Source: Tetrahymena thermophila SB210 (taxonomy: Eukaryota; Ciliophora; Oligohymenophorea; Hymenostomatida; Tetrahymenidae). From it: a DNA stretch of 64,000 nt. Positions 50,801-63,806 of the stretch are shown here, one piece after another. Under the pieces are notes generated by a model. The model made no database searches. It worked only from the letters and a program-made list of their open reading frames with translations, and was not told where the DNA came from. The position numbers were made by a program, and so were the translations under genes. The stretch spans positions 121,742 to 185,741 of the forward strand of contig NW_002476082.1 of NCBI RefSeq assembly GCF_000189635.1. Reading direction: 5' to 3'. The number at the start of each line of letters is the position of its first letter. Positions within the stretch are counted from its first letter, which is position 1.

Positions 50801-53800
50801 TTGTATTATTAATTTATCAAAGTATTTTATATTCACATTTGCTTTACTTGACTTTTTTTAATTTCCCTTTTGTGCCAATAATTTTTTTTGAATTTTTTAA
50901 TTCCTAAATTTTTTAAATACAAATTATAAATATAATAAATGTTGCTATTTTACTCTTAGATTCGAGTTTATTTATATTTAAGTACAATATTTAGGTATTA
51001 TTTAATGACTTGGATTTTTAGGTATTTAAAACCTTTCTCTCACTTTTATAAAAATAAATATTTTCATTACTTTTTTTTGAAGTAAATAATAAACAAAGCT
51101 TAACTTCCGTGCCCAAATTTAGTTCTTAGAAATACCAGGTAAGTTTCAAATAAATAAATTATTGTCATAAATGTTTTCTTTTAATATGGTTGTATTTTTC
51201 ATTTTATTATCACGTTTTGACAATACGAATCAAACGTATTTTTAAAATCAATACAATATACTGATGCATTTAATTATCAAAGTATTAATTTGCAATCAAA
51301 AAATTTAGAATATTACTCAATTTAAGAAATAGTTATAACATATTTATAGTATTTATACAAATTAAAGATACTTGAAATATTTTGTATTTATTCTTAAAAA
51401 TGGTTAAAATAATTTACATTATGATATAGTCAAAAAAGTTTGTGGAAATGGAAAGAATATACTTTTAAGCAGAGAGATTTGAAAAATTAACAAAAAATAA
51501 AATGTAAATAAAATTTTATTTTGCTATTTTGCTACTTCTGTATGTTTAAAACACAAGGTCTTTTATTTCTTTTATAGAAAATATTCTTTGATCATATTAA
51601 TTCTTAAGAGGATATTTGAAGAGGATTAAAAAAATAGGGATATAAAATAAAGAATAAAAAGATGGAGTAATTTATATATTTGTGAAAAATTGAATTTGAA
51701 CTAAAATTTTTTATTTTTATTACTAAGTCTTATAAATAAGTAAATAAATATATTTTTTTCAGTTTACTATTTTCTTCTTATTTTGCTTAAATTTCCCTTT
51801 TTTTCCCCCACCTTATAGACAACTCTATTTACAAAGTATAATTGTAATCAAATATAATTTATTGATAAGAGCGCTAGCAAGCAATTGCTATAATCAATTT
51901 GTTTTTGAGTAAACTTTTAAGTTTTCCAAATTAATTTTTTTCTTATTGTTTTAAAAATGTAAGCAAATTTTATATTGATTTTTTTTAATATTTTTTAAGC
52001 AATCCCTCTTTAAATTGAATCATTTGAAATAGATTAAAAATCATAAATTATATTTAAAATATTCAGATATTTTAGAAAAACTAATTTTAATAAAGATATT
52101 AAGTATAATTTTTTACAAAAGAACCTTACAGATTTCAAGAAAATTAAATGATCTAAAAAATGCAATAAATAGTTCAGTAGATTTAAAAAAGAAATTAATT
52201 AGTTAATTGATTTGTATTTTAATGTAAGACTCAAATTTTGAGTGGTTTAATAAGATCTTATTTGTCTTTATTTAAGAGTAATAAATACAAAATACTATCA
52301 AATATAAATAAAAAAATATTTTTGGTTATAACCTTAATGTATTTTTGCCATTTTGCTATTATATTTTTTTATCCTCTTTTATATTTAAAAAATCTGCAAT
52401 TTAATAAAAAATTAAAAAATTTAACTGGCTGGTAAAGTCAGTTAGACAATCTAAGAATTTAGATAGAATCTCACTTAATTTAGAAATAAAATTTTCGCCT
52501 AGCACATTAAAACTTTAACTTCGTTCTAGCAAATTCAGTTTATAATGGATGAAATATTAGTTTAAAATTAGACTAAATATTAATCTACTAGATTACAATA
52601 TAAAGTAAAATAATTTGAATTTATTTATAAAGTAAATACATGTATCTACGCATATACGAAGATATTAATATCAAAAACTTTACTTTATATCATCAAACTT
52701 TCAATAAAAAATGTGAAGATTAAATTTTGGAAGATAATTATTAATTATATTTAAATTTTTTAGCGAAAATCAAGTATAAAATTGTATTTTTAGATTTGTG
52801 AGTATTTTTATCATGATAATTTTAGGTTTTTAGTTTAAATAATGATAAGTTATTAAGGCTGTGTGAAATAAAATATCATTGATTGTTTACAAATAAAATT
52901 TTTATTGAATAAACAGTTTTTATTGTAAGAATATTGTTAAAATTTAAGATTGAGAGCAAGTATTGCATCTTGAAAAACAAAAACTATTACTCTTTTATAG
53001 ATTTTATTTCAATTTCTTTCATTTGAAAAAGGTATAATCAGGTTTCAAAAGAATAAATTGAAGTATATATTCAAATTAAATGAATTTTTTGGCTATCGCT
53101 TCCTTAATTAGCTGGTTGACTTTCTTTAGTTGATGAGAAATTTTATGGGGTAGGTTATTTTTAAAAATTTTACAAATAATAAAATTTAGTATTGATTTAA
53201 TAATAGATTTTTTTTTTAATTGTTCAGAAATTTTAGCAAATACTTCTTAGATAGTTTCATAGTAATACTTTTTAAAATTTCATAGATGGTATTGTCTTTT
53301 ACATAACTTGTTATTGATGGGATTATTTAGAAATAGGCAATATTTAGATGGTTACATCACATAAATTTTTTATTTGAAAATTTATTATTATTTATAATAA
53401 TAAATAATTGTTTAAAATATAATGTATATTTTGCGTCATCTTCAATAATTTATATTTTTATTTTTAGTTTGTTGTACAATAAAGAAATTGATGTAATAAA
53501 AATGTATTTAGAAATTTTAAGTATTCACTTGTTAGTGTCAAGACCTGTAAAGTAGAATAACCAATTCATTGAGTAATGTGAGCAGGAAAAAAAGAATTAC
53601 ATGTAAAATCAAAATTAATTATTATTTAGAGTTGAAATATATAAAGTTACTCGTGGAAAAAAGAATAAGTGTACTTTATTTACAAAAAATTCTTCTTAAT
53701 AGTGATGTATTTTTGTATCTCATTTAAATACATTTTTAAAATATTATTTTATCTTTAGCATAAACGCAAATTATTTGAAAGATAGAAGTATAATTAAAGT

Positions 53801-55931
53801 ATGATTAGAGTATTTGTATTTTTCAAAAAATGGAAAAGGTGCTTAATAATTTGCTTTAGTTTACAGTCCGCTTCTTTTTGAGCTAAATTATTTTTAGTCA
53901 TTCATAATTTGGGAAAATTGTAATTGAATATGAGTTTGCATTAAAATTAAAAAAAAACTGGCTCAGAAATGAGTTTTAAATTTTTTGAATAATATATGTA
54001 GGTGGCAAGTATACGAATGCTTAACTGTAATTTGATTGTGTAAAATTAATGAAGAGAGATTAAAATTTAAACTCAATAATTAATTTCACAAATATATTAT
54101 ATTCCAATTATACTTGATAATAATTTTTAGGCTTTAGCGAATAGAGAAAGTAGTAATCAAATTTCAAGCAAAAAACAACTAGATAGTCACCCACTTTGAT
54201 TACTTTTTGATTCACATAAACATGCATGAAATATTATTGCATCTAAAAAAATGCAAAATATATAATCCCTAATCTAATTTACTCTTAATATGTAAATATC
54301 TTAGTATTTATCAATTTAGAATACTTTTTTGAAATTTTAAGTATGTTTCATTTAAATCATTGGCAAATAGCTTTAAGAATCATGTTTAGGATTTAATTAC
54401 ACGTTCTCATTTTTGTTAAAATAAAAAAGACAATTTGTCACATTAGTTATATTTTATTTTAATTTCGATGTCAGTTACTTGAGTTTTATTAAAAACTAAT
54501 TTTTTTGTTAAAATAAAAACTCATTTTGTCTTTTTGTTTGAATAAAAGTAGTAATAAAAATTTTTATTTTGAATACTATTCTGTTTTCTAAATAATTTCA
54601 ACGCATGAAACTTGGTAAAATCTTAAAAAGTAACACATTTTACTAACTAATTGAAATCCCCTTATTACCAGGAGTAATATTTTCTTTTCTTTGTTTTTAT
54701 AATTATTAGAAAACTTATATATCATAAGGAAATTACATTTATTTCAAAGAGAGTGTGAGTCTCATATAAATTAAAACTGCTTTTATCATACTCCAGTAAC
54801 AAAAATAATCACACAAATATACTTGAGTAATTCCTCTAAAAGATATTTTAATAATCAAAGTATTTTATTAAAATCATGGAGAAGAATATAAATTACAAAC
54901 AAAAAAAGGCTAATTAGCACTTTATTTATATGGTATCAATATGAAAGAAAAGTATTACAGGATTTACACACCAAATTTTAAATGATTTAATCTTATATAC
55001 GCATTTAAAAAATGTAATGATAATTTAAAAGATAACTTAATAAAAACAAAAATAAATATTTAATATTTTTAAGAGATAAAATACATGTTTACTCAGTTAT
55101 TTTTATATAAATATGTAAATATGGTGAAAAATAAAATCAATAGAGAAACATTTATGCCCGTTAAAAATAAAATTTTTAAAATGTAAATTAAAAAATGCCA
55201 AAATGTTCTTTTTAGATTTTAAAAATTCATATAAAATTCAAATAAATATCTAAAAAACAATATTTTAATTATACATATTGAAAAAAGTAACTTGGATTTA
55301 TTTTATCTAATAAAAATTGCAATAGAATAGTGCAAATTGAGTAATATTTTGTTGCTATAATCGAATAATTTTTTATTAGATCAAGCGCTGCATTAATCAT
55401 AGAAACTATAAAAAAATTTAGCTTTATTTAAATTTCTACTTTTTAAAAGTATTCCATAAAAAAATCAAGTATTGGTCTGTTGGTAATATTTGAAATTTGT
55501 AGCTTACATTTTTTATCATTCAAAATGAGTCAAATTTAGTAGCATACCTTTGAAACGAAATGAAACATTAATAAAATATTAATTCATTAATTTATTAAAT
55601 TTAAAAAAGTCTTTATTTGCTAAAAAAATAGTTTATGAGGATTATTTTTTGTTAGTAAGTAGATTTTTAACAAGAAATGAACAATAATTTACAGAAAAAG
55701 CAAGAATGTATATACTGATTTCGCAAACATTATAAATTAACATTAAATTATTTATATAGTTTTTTAATATTTAATATGAGAATAGTAAGATTTTAAGATT
55801 AGAAAAGAGGATTAAAGACAGTAAGAAGAGAAATAATTTGTAATAAATTCATTGTTTTGAAGTTAATATTAAATTCATTTTTGTATTTATATTATTTCAT
55901 TGGTTTAAATTGTTTTTTTATTAAAATAATA

Positions 55932-55980
55932 AAGTATTTATTTATTTATTTATTTATTGGTTGGTTGTTTGTTTGTTTGT
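55932..55980. repeat. TTTA to TTTG compound microsatellite
   Basis: About five TTTA units pass through TTGGTTGG into four TTTG-type units. Simple sequence in a gene-free region. Confidence 0.8.
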
Positions 55981-56129
55981 TTTATGCAAACATTTTGCAT
56001 GTAGAAGTTAGTTATCTTTTGGTTGATTTTAAGTCTTTTTCTTGACCATGTTAAAAGCTCGAATTATATATAATATTTGAAAAGTTTCTAGCTTTTAATT
56101 AATAATTTGATTTTTGGCTTATTTTTAAT

Positions 56130-58394
56130 TCAAAATCTGTGAACAACTTATCCTTTATTTAGCTTTGATATTCCAGAAAGAGCTCTGCGGAAATATATGC
56201 GACGAGCATCATCGCCATTTATTAAACTCTTTTCAACGCTTTAGTAGGAGCATCTCATTAGTATTTCGTGTGCGAGTATTTTGAAAAAATTGCATTTCTT
56301 CACTTCAAAATTCTCATTTTCTTCTTGATTGCTAATTGGCTAGATATCCACTCCGTAAACTTATTAGTGAATTTCTATGTCCTTTTATGATTTTTTGATG
56401 TGAGAAATAGTATTCTTATCCAAAACAAGGAACAAACCATTATAGTGAGAATGTGTGTAAAAGTCTGTCTTAAATTACCCGTTACAAGTTTAGCGAGCAT
56501 GCTACTTGATTTTACGGCAAATATTTTCAAGCTCTTAGGCTATGTAAAAGTGGATATTCAAATTTTGAGTGAGAATATCGAAGGAAAAGAGCTAGACTAT
56601 ATTGTACATTAAGAGTCTTGTTAAGTTATGGAATCTGGTCATGTAAAGTGCGTTTGGGTTTCTCTTATCCTTGCTTTGCTTTGCTTTCATAGAATTCACA
56701 AATTTATTTTCAAAATTAGTTGTTTCTTCAGGTTTAGAAGGGAGGTTTGATAGGACACATTCTATCATTTGATTAATAGATAATTTTTTGATTAATTTAT
56801 CGAAGGATTTTTAGGCTTCTTAAATATTATCAAAAGATGACAACCTAGAGAATTCAAGGTATTATGGGTCTTCTTTTAAGATACTACTCTCTGAGTTAGA
56901 TACCATAGAGCTTCTTTCGCAATAGGCTGAGGCTGAAGTTGATAAAATGGAATTAGAAAATCTCTTTTTTGAGTCTTAAAGCTGAGGAATATTAGTGGCT
57001 TTCACATCACTTTTAGATTACTATGAGATTATCATCTATTCATCTTCCTATTTAACTTAAGTAAATCTTTTCTTGCATATTACTTCATCTATTTCATTGC
57101 TGTACTTATTAGAGCTTTCGTTGCAAGCGTATTGAGAATGAGATTGTGTGTCGATTTCAATATTATTAAGATGAGATCTTGAGCGTTTAAGTTTCTTTTC
57201 AGAGATGAAGGAGCTGTTTTCAGGGTTTTTATTATCTTCCACTTGCTAGCTTAATTCATTTAAAGATTTATTATTGTCTATTCCTTCAAAATTTTATTAC
57301 ATCTCCTATGATTTGGAGTTTGCTAATGTAAAAAAATTCTACCTCTAAGAATAGGTATTATTTTACATTTAGTGATCTTGTGAGAATTAGATGGATTTAG
57401 AGCTTTAGTTGCTTTCAATTTTAACTGTGTTCAAAGATGTTTGAGAAGTATTCAGCTTATTAGGTTAGGAAGCAAAATCTCCATTTACATGTCTGAGTTA
57501 TGAAGTATTTACCATTGTTGCACTCATTAAATCATTTTGTGAGTTAATATATTATTTTTAAGTAAGAGGTGCTGTACTAGGAATGGAAAGTGGGGAAGAA
57601 AAATTTTATTAGCTGGCTGATAATTATTTTTCTAAGGCTTAAACTTATAAGCCTTACTAACATTGCGATTAGACTTCTACTTTAACTTTATTCATTTCTG
57701 TATATATTCCATCTTTTTATTCACCACAATTATTATTAGTATTTATGGAATTCTACTTTTATAGAGCATTCAGATAAGGAGTATTTAAGCAGCTCGAATT
57801 AGCAGGTTAGTGATTGCTAATGTAATTCATTTAATTAATAGAACTACTTGAAGAATTAAAGGAATTTAAAATTTATTATGGGTAAATTTAATTAAATTAT
57901 TATTACTACTACTATTATTGGGTTGTTTGCTATAGCTGTTATTACATTTGCATCTATTTTAATTATTATTGTTACTATTAAATAATTTATTTATATTTCA
58001 AATTCATCATTTGTAATTAAAGCATGCTTTATTGAGTATCATTAGATGGCAAGTTCACATTCTACCCAAAATAATTTGAAGTTTGATATTGGTTTTATCC
58101 TCCTACGATTCCCATGGGATAAGTATTTAAGTAATTATTGGTGTTGTAGCACAATAAATTTTACTAATTCTCGGAGCTATTATATTGAAAATTTTAGCTG
58201 GTTGATTATTATGTAAATGGGACAGATGGCATGGTAATAAAATTTTGAGGTGTAAAACTTGAATTTGATGGAATGCCAACTATAGGGATAGATGAAGTAG
58301 GACATATTTAATTATTGAAGCTACCTTGCAAAGTATTTGGCATGGCTGTTGATTGAGCAAGAGAGTTGAGTGCGAAGGGATGAGAATTTGACAT
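56130..58394 (-). CDS. Gln/Asn/Ser-rich protein with conserved-looking C-terminus, function unknown
   Basis: Single open frame from ATG 58394 (MSNSHPFALNSLAQSTAMPN) to TGA 56130-56132, 754 aa. Residues 1 to about 330 are Asn, Gln, Ser and Thr-rich with a pure polyglutamine-like stretch around 57890-57970 (mostly TAA/TAG codons). Residues about 330-500 are Ser/Asp/Glu-rich with a basic patch KKLKRSRSH that could be a nuclear signal. The last ~180 residues look folded: NALYMTRFHNLTRLLMYNI, FYIAQELENICRKIKQHARQ, HSHYNGLFLVLDKNTISH, FFKILAHEILMRCSY, and DARRIYFRRALSGISK. GC content and CAA/CAC usage rise in this part. Layout suggests a nuclear regulator, but no DNA-binding motif is recognised. 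Confidence 0.82.
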
Positions 58395-59081
58395 TTATTA
58401 AATCATTATTAATATTTTTGAGTATGTTAGAGAATTTTCGAGTTAAATATCTTAGCAATTGTTAGAGTTATTATGAGAATGAAGTTTATAAGTATCTGTC
58501 TTTAGATAGTCAAGGATTTGAAATTTTTGTTAAGTATTTATGAGTTAAGAGGCTAAATATTGTTACCAAATTAAGCGTATAATTACAACTACTATGATTA
58601 TGCTTTAGATGTTGGTTTTTGTAGTTTTTTGTTTAGAGATTTGTTTTATTAATTTACTTTTTTATTAATTTATTATTATTGATAAATTGTTTATTTTTTA
58701 AGATAAAGCGATGGACTAATAAGTATCCTTTTAGTATATACTAAAAATGAATGTATGAATTAATGAATTATGAAGCAACCAGGGGTTTAATGAAATTTGA
58801 TGATTAAAAAATGCATGCAATTTAAATTAATCTGTAATGACAATAGAAGGAAAGAAAAAAAATTGATTAATTGAATAAGCCAATTTGTTTGTAATTCTAA
58901 AACTAGAACTTCTTCAAATTTTTGCAATCTAATTTGTTAATTTAATTAATAGGGTAGGGTTAATAAAAAATTTGGGTTGAGTTAAAAAGCCTGAGTGGGT
59001 TGATAAATTAATTAATTAATTAGTAGAGTGATTCTTTGAATGAATTTTTTTATTTACAATTAACATATTGAGTTTATAAAT

Positions 59082-59228
59082 ATGCCTAATTAAAGCAAAA
59101 ATCCCTATAACTTAACAGATAATACAAATTCTCAAAGATTAGTTATTTCATAGTTTTTTCAACATTGTTTGTAGAAGAATATTACTTCTTAATAATTATT
59201 AAATGCAAATGCGCTCAGTTTTATTTGA
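59082..59228 (+). CDS. Candidate 48-residue small ORF or first exon
   Basis: ATG 59082 (MPNQSKNPYNLTDNTNSQ...) to TGA 59226-59228. Residue use (Pro, Asn, Gln, Thr, Cys, His) is unlike the Ile/Lys/Phe mix of local spacer, and the start sits in a typical AATATG context. A GTATTT directly at the stop could be a splice donor. Too short to be sure. Confidence 0.3.
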
Positions 59229-60212
59229 GTATTTTTTATTCATCATTTTACTCTATCCTTTTAATAATATAATGTCTATAAAAAAATTTAGCTAAGTTAT
59301 AAAATTTAAATGTGCCCTATTAATTTTGCTACTCAAATCACTTCTTTTAAATGATTGAAAACTACATATTAGCTTTGAAAATTTTTTGTCTGAATATTTG
59401 TGTTATATTTCTTTTTGAATGATTTATTTGAACTTTTTTTTCAATACTTATTTTAAGATTTTTATCACAATCAAAACTCAGTTAAGCTTTTTGAAATATT
59501 TACATTTTCTTTTATAAACTCATATACAAAATGGAGGAATAAAATAAGTCAGTTCTTATCACATTTATGTGCACAATAACCTACACTAAAATTAATGTAA
59601 ATAATTTTATTTATAAAATGATATAATAATCGATATTGTATATGAATTCCTAATAAGATCTTCTAAAAGTAGATTTACTTACTTTAAGAATTTAATGAAG
59701 TGATAAGTTTAGCAGATATCAAGTATAAAAAGGTTTTATTTTTTTAATGGTCTCAAAATGTAAAATATAATATTTTGGGATTAAAATAAATTTTAAACTA
59801 AAAAAACTCTAAAATTAAGTTAAATAGCTTACGTTTTGTTAATTTATTATAAATTAGTATTTTTCATTTGAGTATATTACAAAAAAAACTAATATTTTTT
59901 TACCTATCAATTATTCTCTCAAGTAACTAACTATGCAAAATAGTTTAAATTAAAATAGTCAGCAAACCAACTCAATCTCCCTTACACACTTTTTATAAGT
60001 TGCCATTTTAAACAAAATACTGATAAATAATATACCTAACTTTTTATCATTGAATATTCTTTAAAATTTTTGGAAAAATTACATTTAATAAATGATTTAG
60101 ATTTCATCATAAACTAACATACATACATTAAAAATAAATAGCATTTACTTTGACAAGAAGGAACTTAAAAACAATTATTTCAGTACAATAAATGTCAATA
60201 GACTAAATAAAT

Positions 60213-61491
60213 TCATCGTAATATATCTTTCATCACTATGTCTACTAATAGGTAAAATTTTGGAAGAGAAAAAATTAGCTAAATGCAATCAAATATAATA
60301 TAAAGTATTAATAATTTGACGTGTTCATTCATTATATTTTAGTACTAATTAATAATTAAAAAAATAGATGTATTTAAATTTACTTTAACATAATTTTAAA
60401 TTATATTAAGATTTTTTCCTATAAATTTCCTTATTTTCTGCTAATTATAGTATCTAGCATTTTTACAATAGAGACTTCTATAAATTGCTAATATCATCTG
60501 TTCTAGATCTTATTCAAAATTATAATCTATAATAATCATGATTTTAGCAAATTTATATTTTTCATTCTCTTTATACTTGTTTACAATTTAAAAAAGCTGG
60601 CCAGCATTATTAGATTTTTTATTTATCCTACTCCTTGTTTATCAATATTATTATATTCATAAATTTCACATTTTACCATCTTAATTACACTTATTTTAAC
60701 CTTTCTTATATAATAAAGGCAGTATATTTTAAATATTCAAATCAATTAATTTAAAAATATATTTATTACCTTTGAACCATTAATTATTTCCTTTAACATT
60801 ATATATTTATTCCAAGTATGCATTAAGTTTACATTTCAAGTTTTAAAAATTAATTTTAGATATAAGATTGTAAATTATTTTATATCATCTATTGTTTATA
60901 AAATTATATTTCTCATAATAAAAATAAATTACTTGCTAAATTTTGAAGTATTTCACTAAGAATCAATCATATATTACTTTGATTTAGAACTAATTAAATT
61001 TTTAATCCTTCAATGTGATTTAGATATTTCTATTTATTATTTTCTTTCTAGAATCTAAAATGCTGTTTACTTATCTGGAACCCTGACAAAACTATAAAGC
61101 TCCCATCAATTACATTCTTTTTTGCAAATAAAAATGTATTAAATAAAATTCAAACAAAGTTTAAAACTTTTTTTGTTAAATGATTTATTGAAAAATCAAG
61201 CCAAAATTACTTAAGTGAAGGGTATTATATTATTATATTATAATAATATAGGAAAAATATTAAATATTTTCTAAAAATATCAAACAAACACTTTGCTCAT
61301 TTTAATTTATTTAATAATAAAAATGAGTTTGTCACTTTTTTCACAAAACTGAGTTTTTTAAATATAATAAAAACAATTAGAAAATATCATTTTTTTATCA
61401 AAAAAATTATCCTCCTTTTCAAACAATCTGACCTCAAACTGTTTTATTCAACATATTTAATTTTACCAGCAGTGACACAATTGATTTTCAT
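60213..61491 (-). pseudogene. Possible decayed subtelomeric gene(s)
   Basis: Four coding-like blocks on the minus strand. 61491-61387 opens MKINCVTAGKIKYVEQNS and runs into TGA. 61390-61280 overlaps it in another frame. A frame ending at 60967 reads KKNVIDGSFIVLSGFQISKQ. The block 60679-60213 begins MVKCEIYEYNNIDKQG and needs a one-base shift near an A6 run (about 60617) to continue as GQLFQIVNKYKENEKYKF. Shifts and stops suggest decay or unresolved introns. With one stop codon in AT-rich DNA, such open blocks can arise by chance. Confidence 0.25.
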
Positions 61492-62684
61492 AAATTATTT
61501 TTTATTAATAATATAAACAAATAGTAAATTTAGTTTTTAGCAAATTTATTTGATTTAAAAATAAAATTAGTTAATAAATCAATAAATAAATAATTAACAA
61601 ATCATATATCCTCAAACTACAAAATTCATATTTTTAATTTTAACGATTTATTTTTTTTCCAATTAAACTCTAAAAGACTCAAATATTAAATACCTCTTAA
61701 AAAAAGTGTTAATTAGTTAATTAATTACCTTTATTCACCATTATTATTTTATTGATTCATCCACATAAACATATTTTTTGCTTTTATATTAAAAATTCCA
61801 AAATTAAATGCTAAATTACTAGATAAAAAATAAAATTATATTAATTTATATAAAATTATTAATTTATAATTTAATCCTCTACATTTACTAATCTTTTAAA
61901 TTTGTTTTTTGTATTAAACTTTTTCAAATATATGCTTTTTTCTGAATAAATTGAAACGAACAAACATTGATATTTAAAAAAAGATACATATTAAAATAAA
62001 TTCAAATTATAATCCTATAATAAAGCAAGAGTGCCTTTCTTGTAAATATTTTGTAGCTTTAAATATTCAAATATAATGAATAAATTTATAAATAAAAATT
62101 AATTGTCTGTAATAGATAATAATTTCTCGATTCTAAAAATAATTGATAGATATAGTGTTATATGTAATCTCCTGAAAGATTCAATCCTCTCCTTTTTTTA
62201 AAATAATTAATAACAGCATTATACTAGTATCCAAAAATCAAGCAAATACTAGATAAAAATGTAAGAAAGGATTAGCTAATACACTTTTGAAAAAATAAAT
62301 TTCATTTAAAATATTATTCCTCTAATTATTTTATGAATGAAATATATTATTTGTTTTTAATTATTTTTGTTATTTATCATTTTTTTATTAAGAATTATTT
62401 GCTAGTTAATTAGTTAAAGCACTCTATAAGTTTGAAAGATTCTTACATCCTCTCTTCTTTTAAAAGATATATATGAACTCTAAATAAATTTCTTTTTATA
62501 GTTTTGATTTCTAAATACTTAAAATTAGCAAACTATTAATGTATTTAGTTAATAGGTATCTAGTACAGATTAACCTATTTGCAAAATCTAAATAAAATAT
62601 ACTAATTAATCATGAATATTAAAGATTATTGCAAAAGAGTATTTAATTAAAGTAATATTTATTTATTTCCTATCGAATTTTCAA

Positions 62685-63293
62685 ATGAAAAAATTTGTCT
62701 TTAAGAAAGCTTTAAAATCTGTAAAATAAAAAGCAGATATATACACTATATTATCCCAGAATGACGTATAGCTAACTACTTAGGTCAAAAAAGAAGTGAT
62801 TTTTCCTTTGAATTAAGAAGTAGAAAATTAAATCGATAAGCTGATTGATACACTACGTTTAAATAAAGGAGTTTATGAAAAAAAAGGAGTCGCAATTGCA
62901 GCTAATTAAGTAGGATTAGATTTGAGATTCTTTTTATTGGCTGATTTCAATGCAAATCCTTTTGATATCTAAAAAAGAATATTAACTATATGTAATCCTC
63001 AAATACTAGACAAAAGCAAGGAAACCTCTGAGGAAGAGGAAGGGTGCCTAAGTATTCCTGAATAACTAGCTTTTGTAACTAGACCAATTTAGATATTAGT
63101 AGAATATTAAAATATAATGGGTAAAAAGGTTAAGTAGGAACTTTCAGGACTTTAAGCTAGAGCATTTTAGCACGAATTAGATCATTTAGATGGAATTCAT
63201 ATGTTATAAAGAGCAAATAGAGTAGTAGAGAATCCACTTTACATTGAATACTTAAAAAAATAGGAAGAATAATAAAATTAAAATTAGCAATGA
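62685..63293 (+). CDS. PDF: Peptide deformylase, probably mitochondrial
   Basis: Single exon, ATG 62685 to TGA 63291-63293, 202 aa. Peptide deformylase removes the formyl group from N-terminal formyl-methionine of organelle-made proteins. All three family motifs are present: GVAIAANQVG (residues about 68-77, motif 1, with Ala for the usual second Gly), EGCLS (119-123, metal-binding Cys), and QHELDHLDG (162-170, HExxH with two metal-binding His and catalytic Glu). The first 20 residues are basic and Ser-containing without acids (MKKFVFKKALKSVKQKA), suitable as a mitochondrial presequence. The C-terminus ends in a short Gln/Asn/Glu tail. ATG 62685 gives a full-length enzyme; an earlier ATG at 62612 is out of frame. 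It is the last gene, about 510 bp from the telomere. Confidence 0.95.
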
Positions 63294-63806
63294 ATGATTT
63301 TTGCAAATTCTAATTAAGTAAAAATATCTATGAATAAAAATAGATTGGCAGATTTAAATAAAAAAAAGATAGAAAATTCTATCAAATAATCTAAATTAAT
63401 CACAAAAATATAAGTATAGTAAATGCATATAAAATAGTATTAAATTTTATCTACTTAATCTATAATAAATCCAAATATCTTCTCTTCTTCCTTGCTATTA
63501 AAACTGATATTTTATATCCACTAAGAATATTTATTTATAATAACTAAAATTATTTTTATTAAATTTACTAAAATTTATTAAATCATGAATTTAATTATTT
63601 AAATAAGTTTTGAAATATTCAAATATTAATTTACTTTAATGAGTATTTTATAAAGTCATTTTAAAACCTATCTTAAATATAATTAAAATTTTAGATAATT
63701 TAAAAAAAGCTTAAAGCATTCAATGTAAATTCAATAATTGATCAAAATTTGACTTATTATTATTCTAAATGCATTCAATATTTGAAAATTAATTAGAATA
63801 AATTTC
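63294..63806. other. Terminal subtelomeric spacer
   Basis: AT-rich sequence between the deformylase stop and the telomere. No subtelomeric repeat or gene recognised. Confidence 0.7.

Larger units (their letters stand above)
48855..56129. other. 7.3-kb region with no convincing protein gene
   Basis: Longest gene-free stretch in the window. It holds the ~140-bp tandem array (49489-50270), the long inverted repeat (50671-50800) and a TTTA/TTTG microsatellite (about 55932-55980). Open frames of 60-90 codons exist, but with TGA as the only stop such lengths are expected by chance here and their composition is spacer-like. Confidence 0.6.
58395..62684. other. Subtelomeric gene-poor region
   Basis: 4.3 kb of AT-rich sequence. 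Holds the promoter of the minus-strand gene at 58394, a short candidate frame at 59082-59228 (+), and weak coding-like blocks on the minus strand between 60213 and 61491. Nothing here is secure. Confidence 0.55.

Noticed and set aside
52238..52435. 65-residue hydrophobic ORF
   Set aside because: Composition is Ile/Leu/Phe/Lys as expected from AT-rich spacer, with no start context or homology recognised.
55857..56045. 62-residue hydrophobic ORF
   Set aside because: It is built mainly on a TTTA/TTTG microsatellite.
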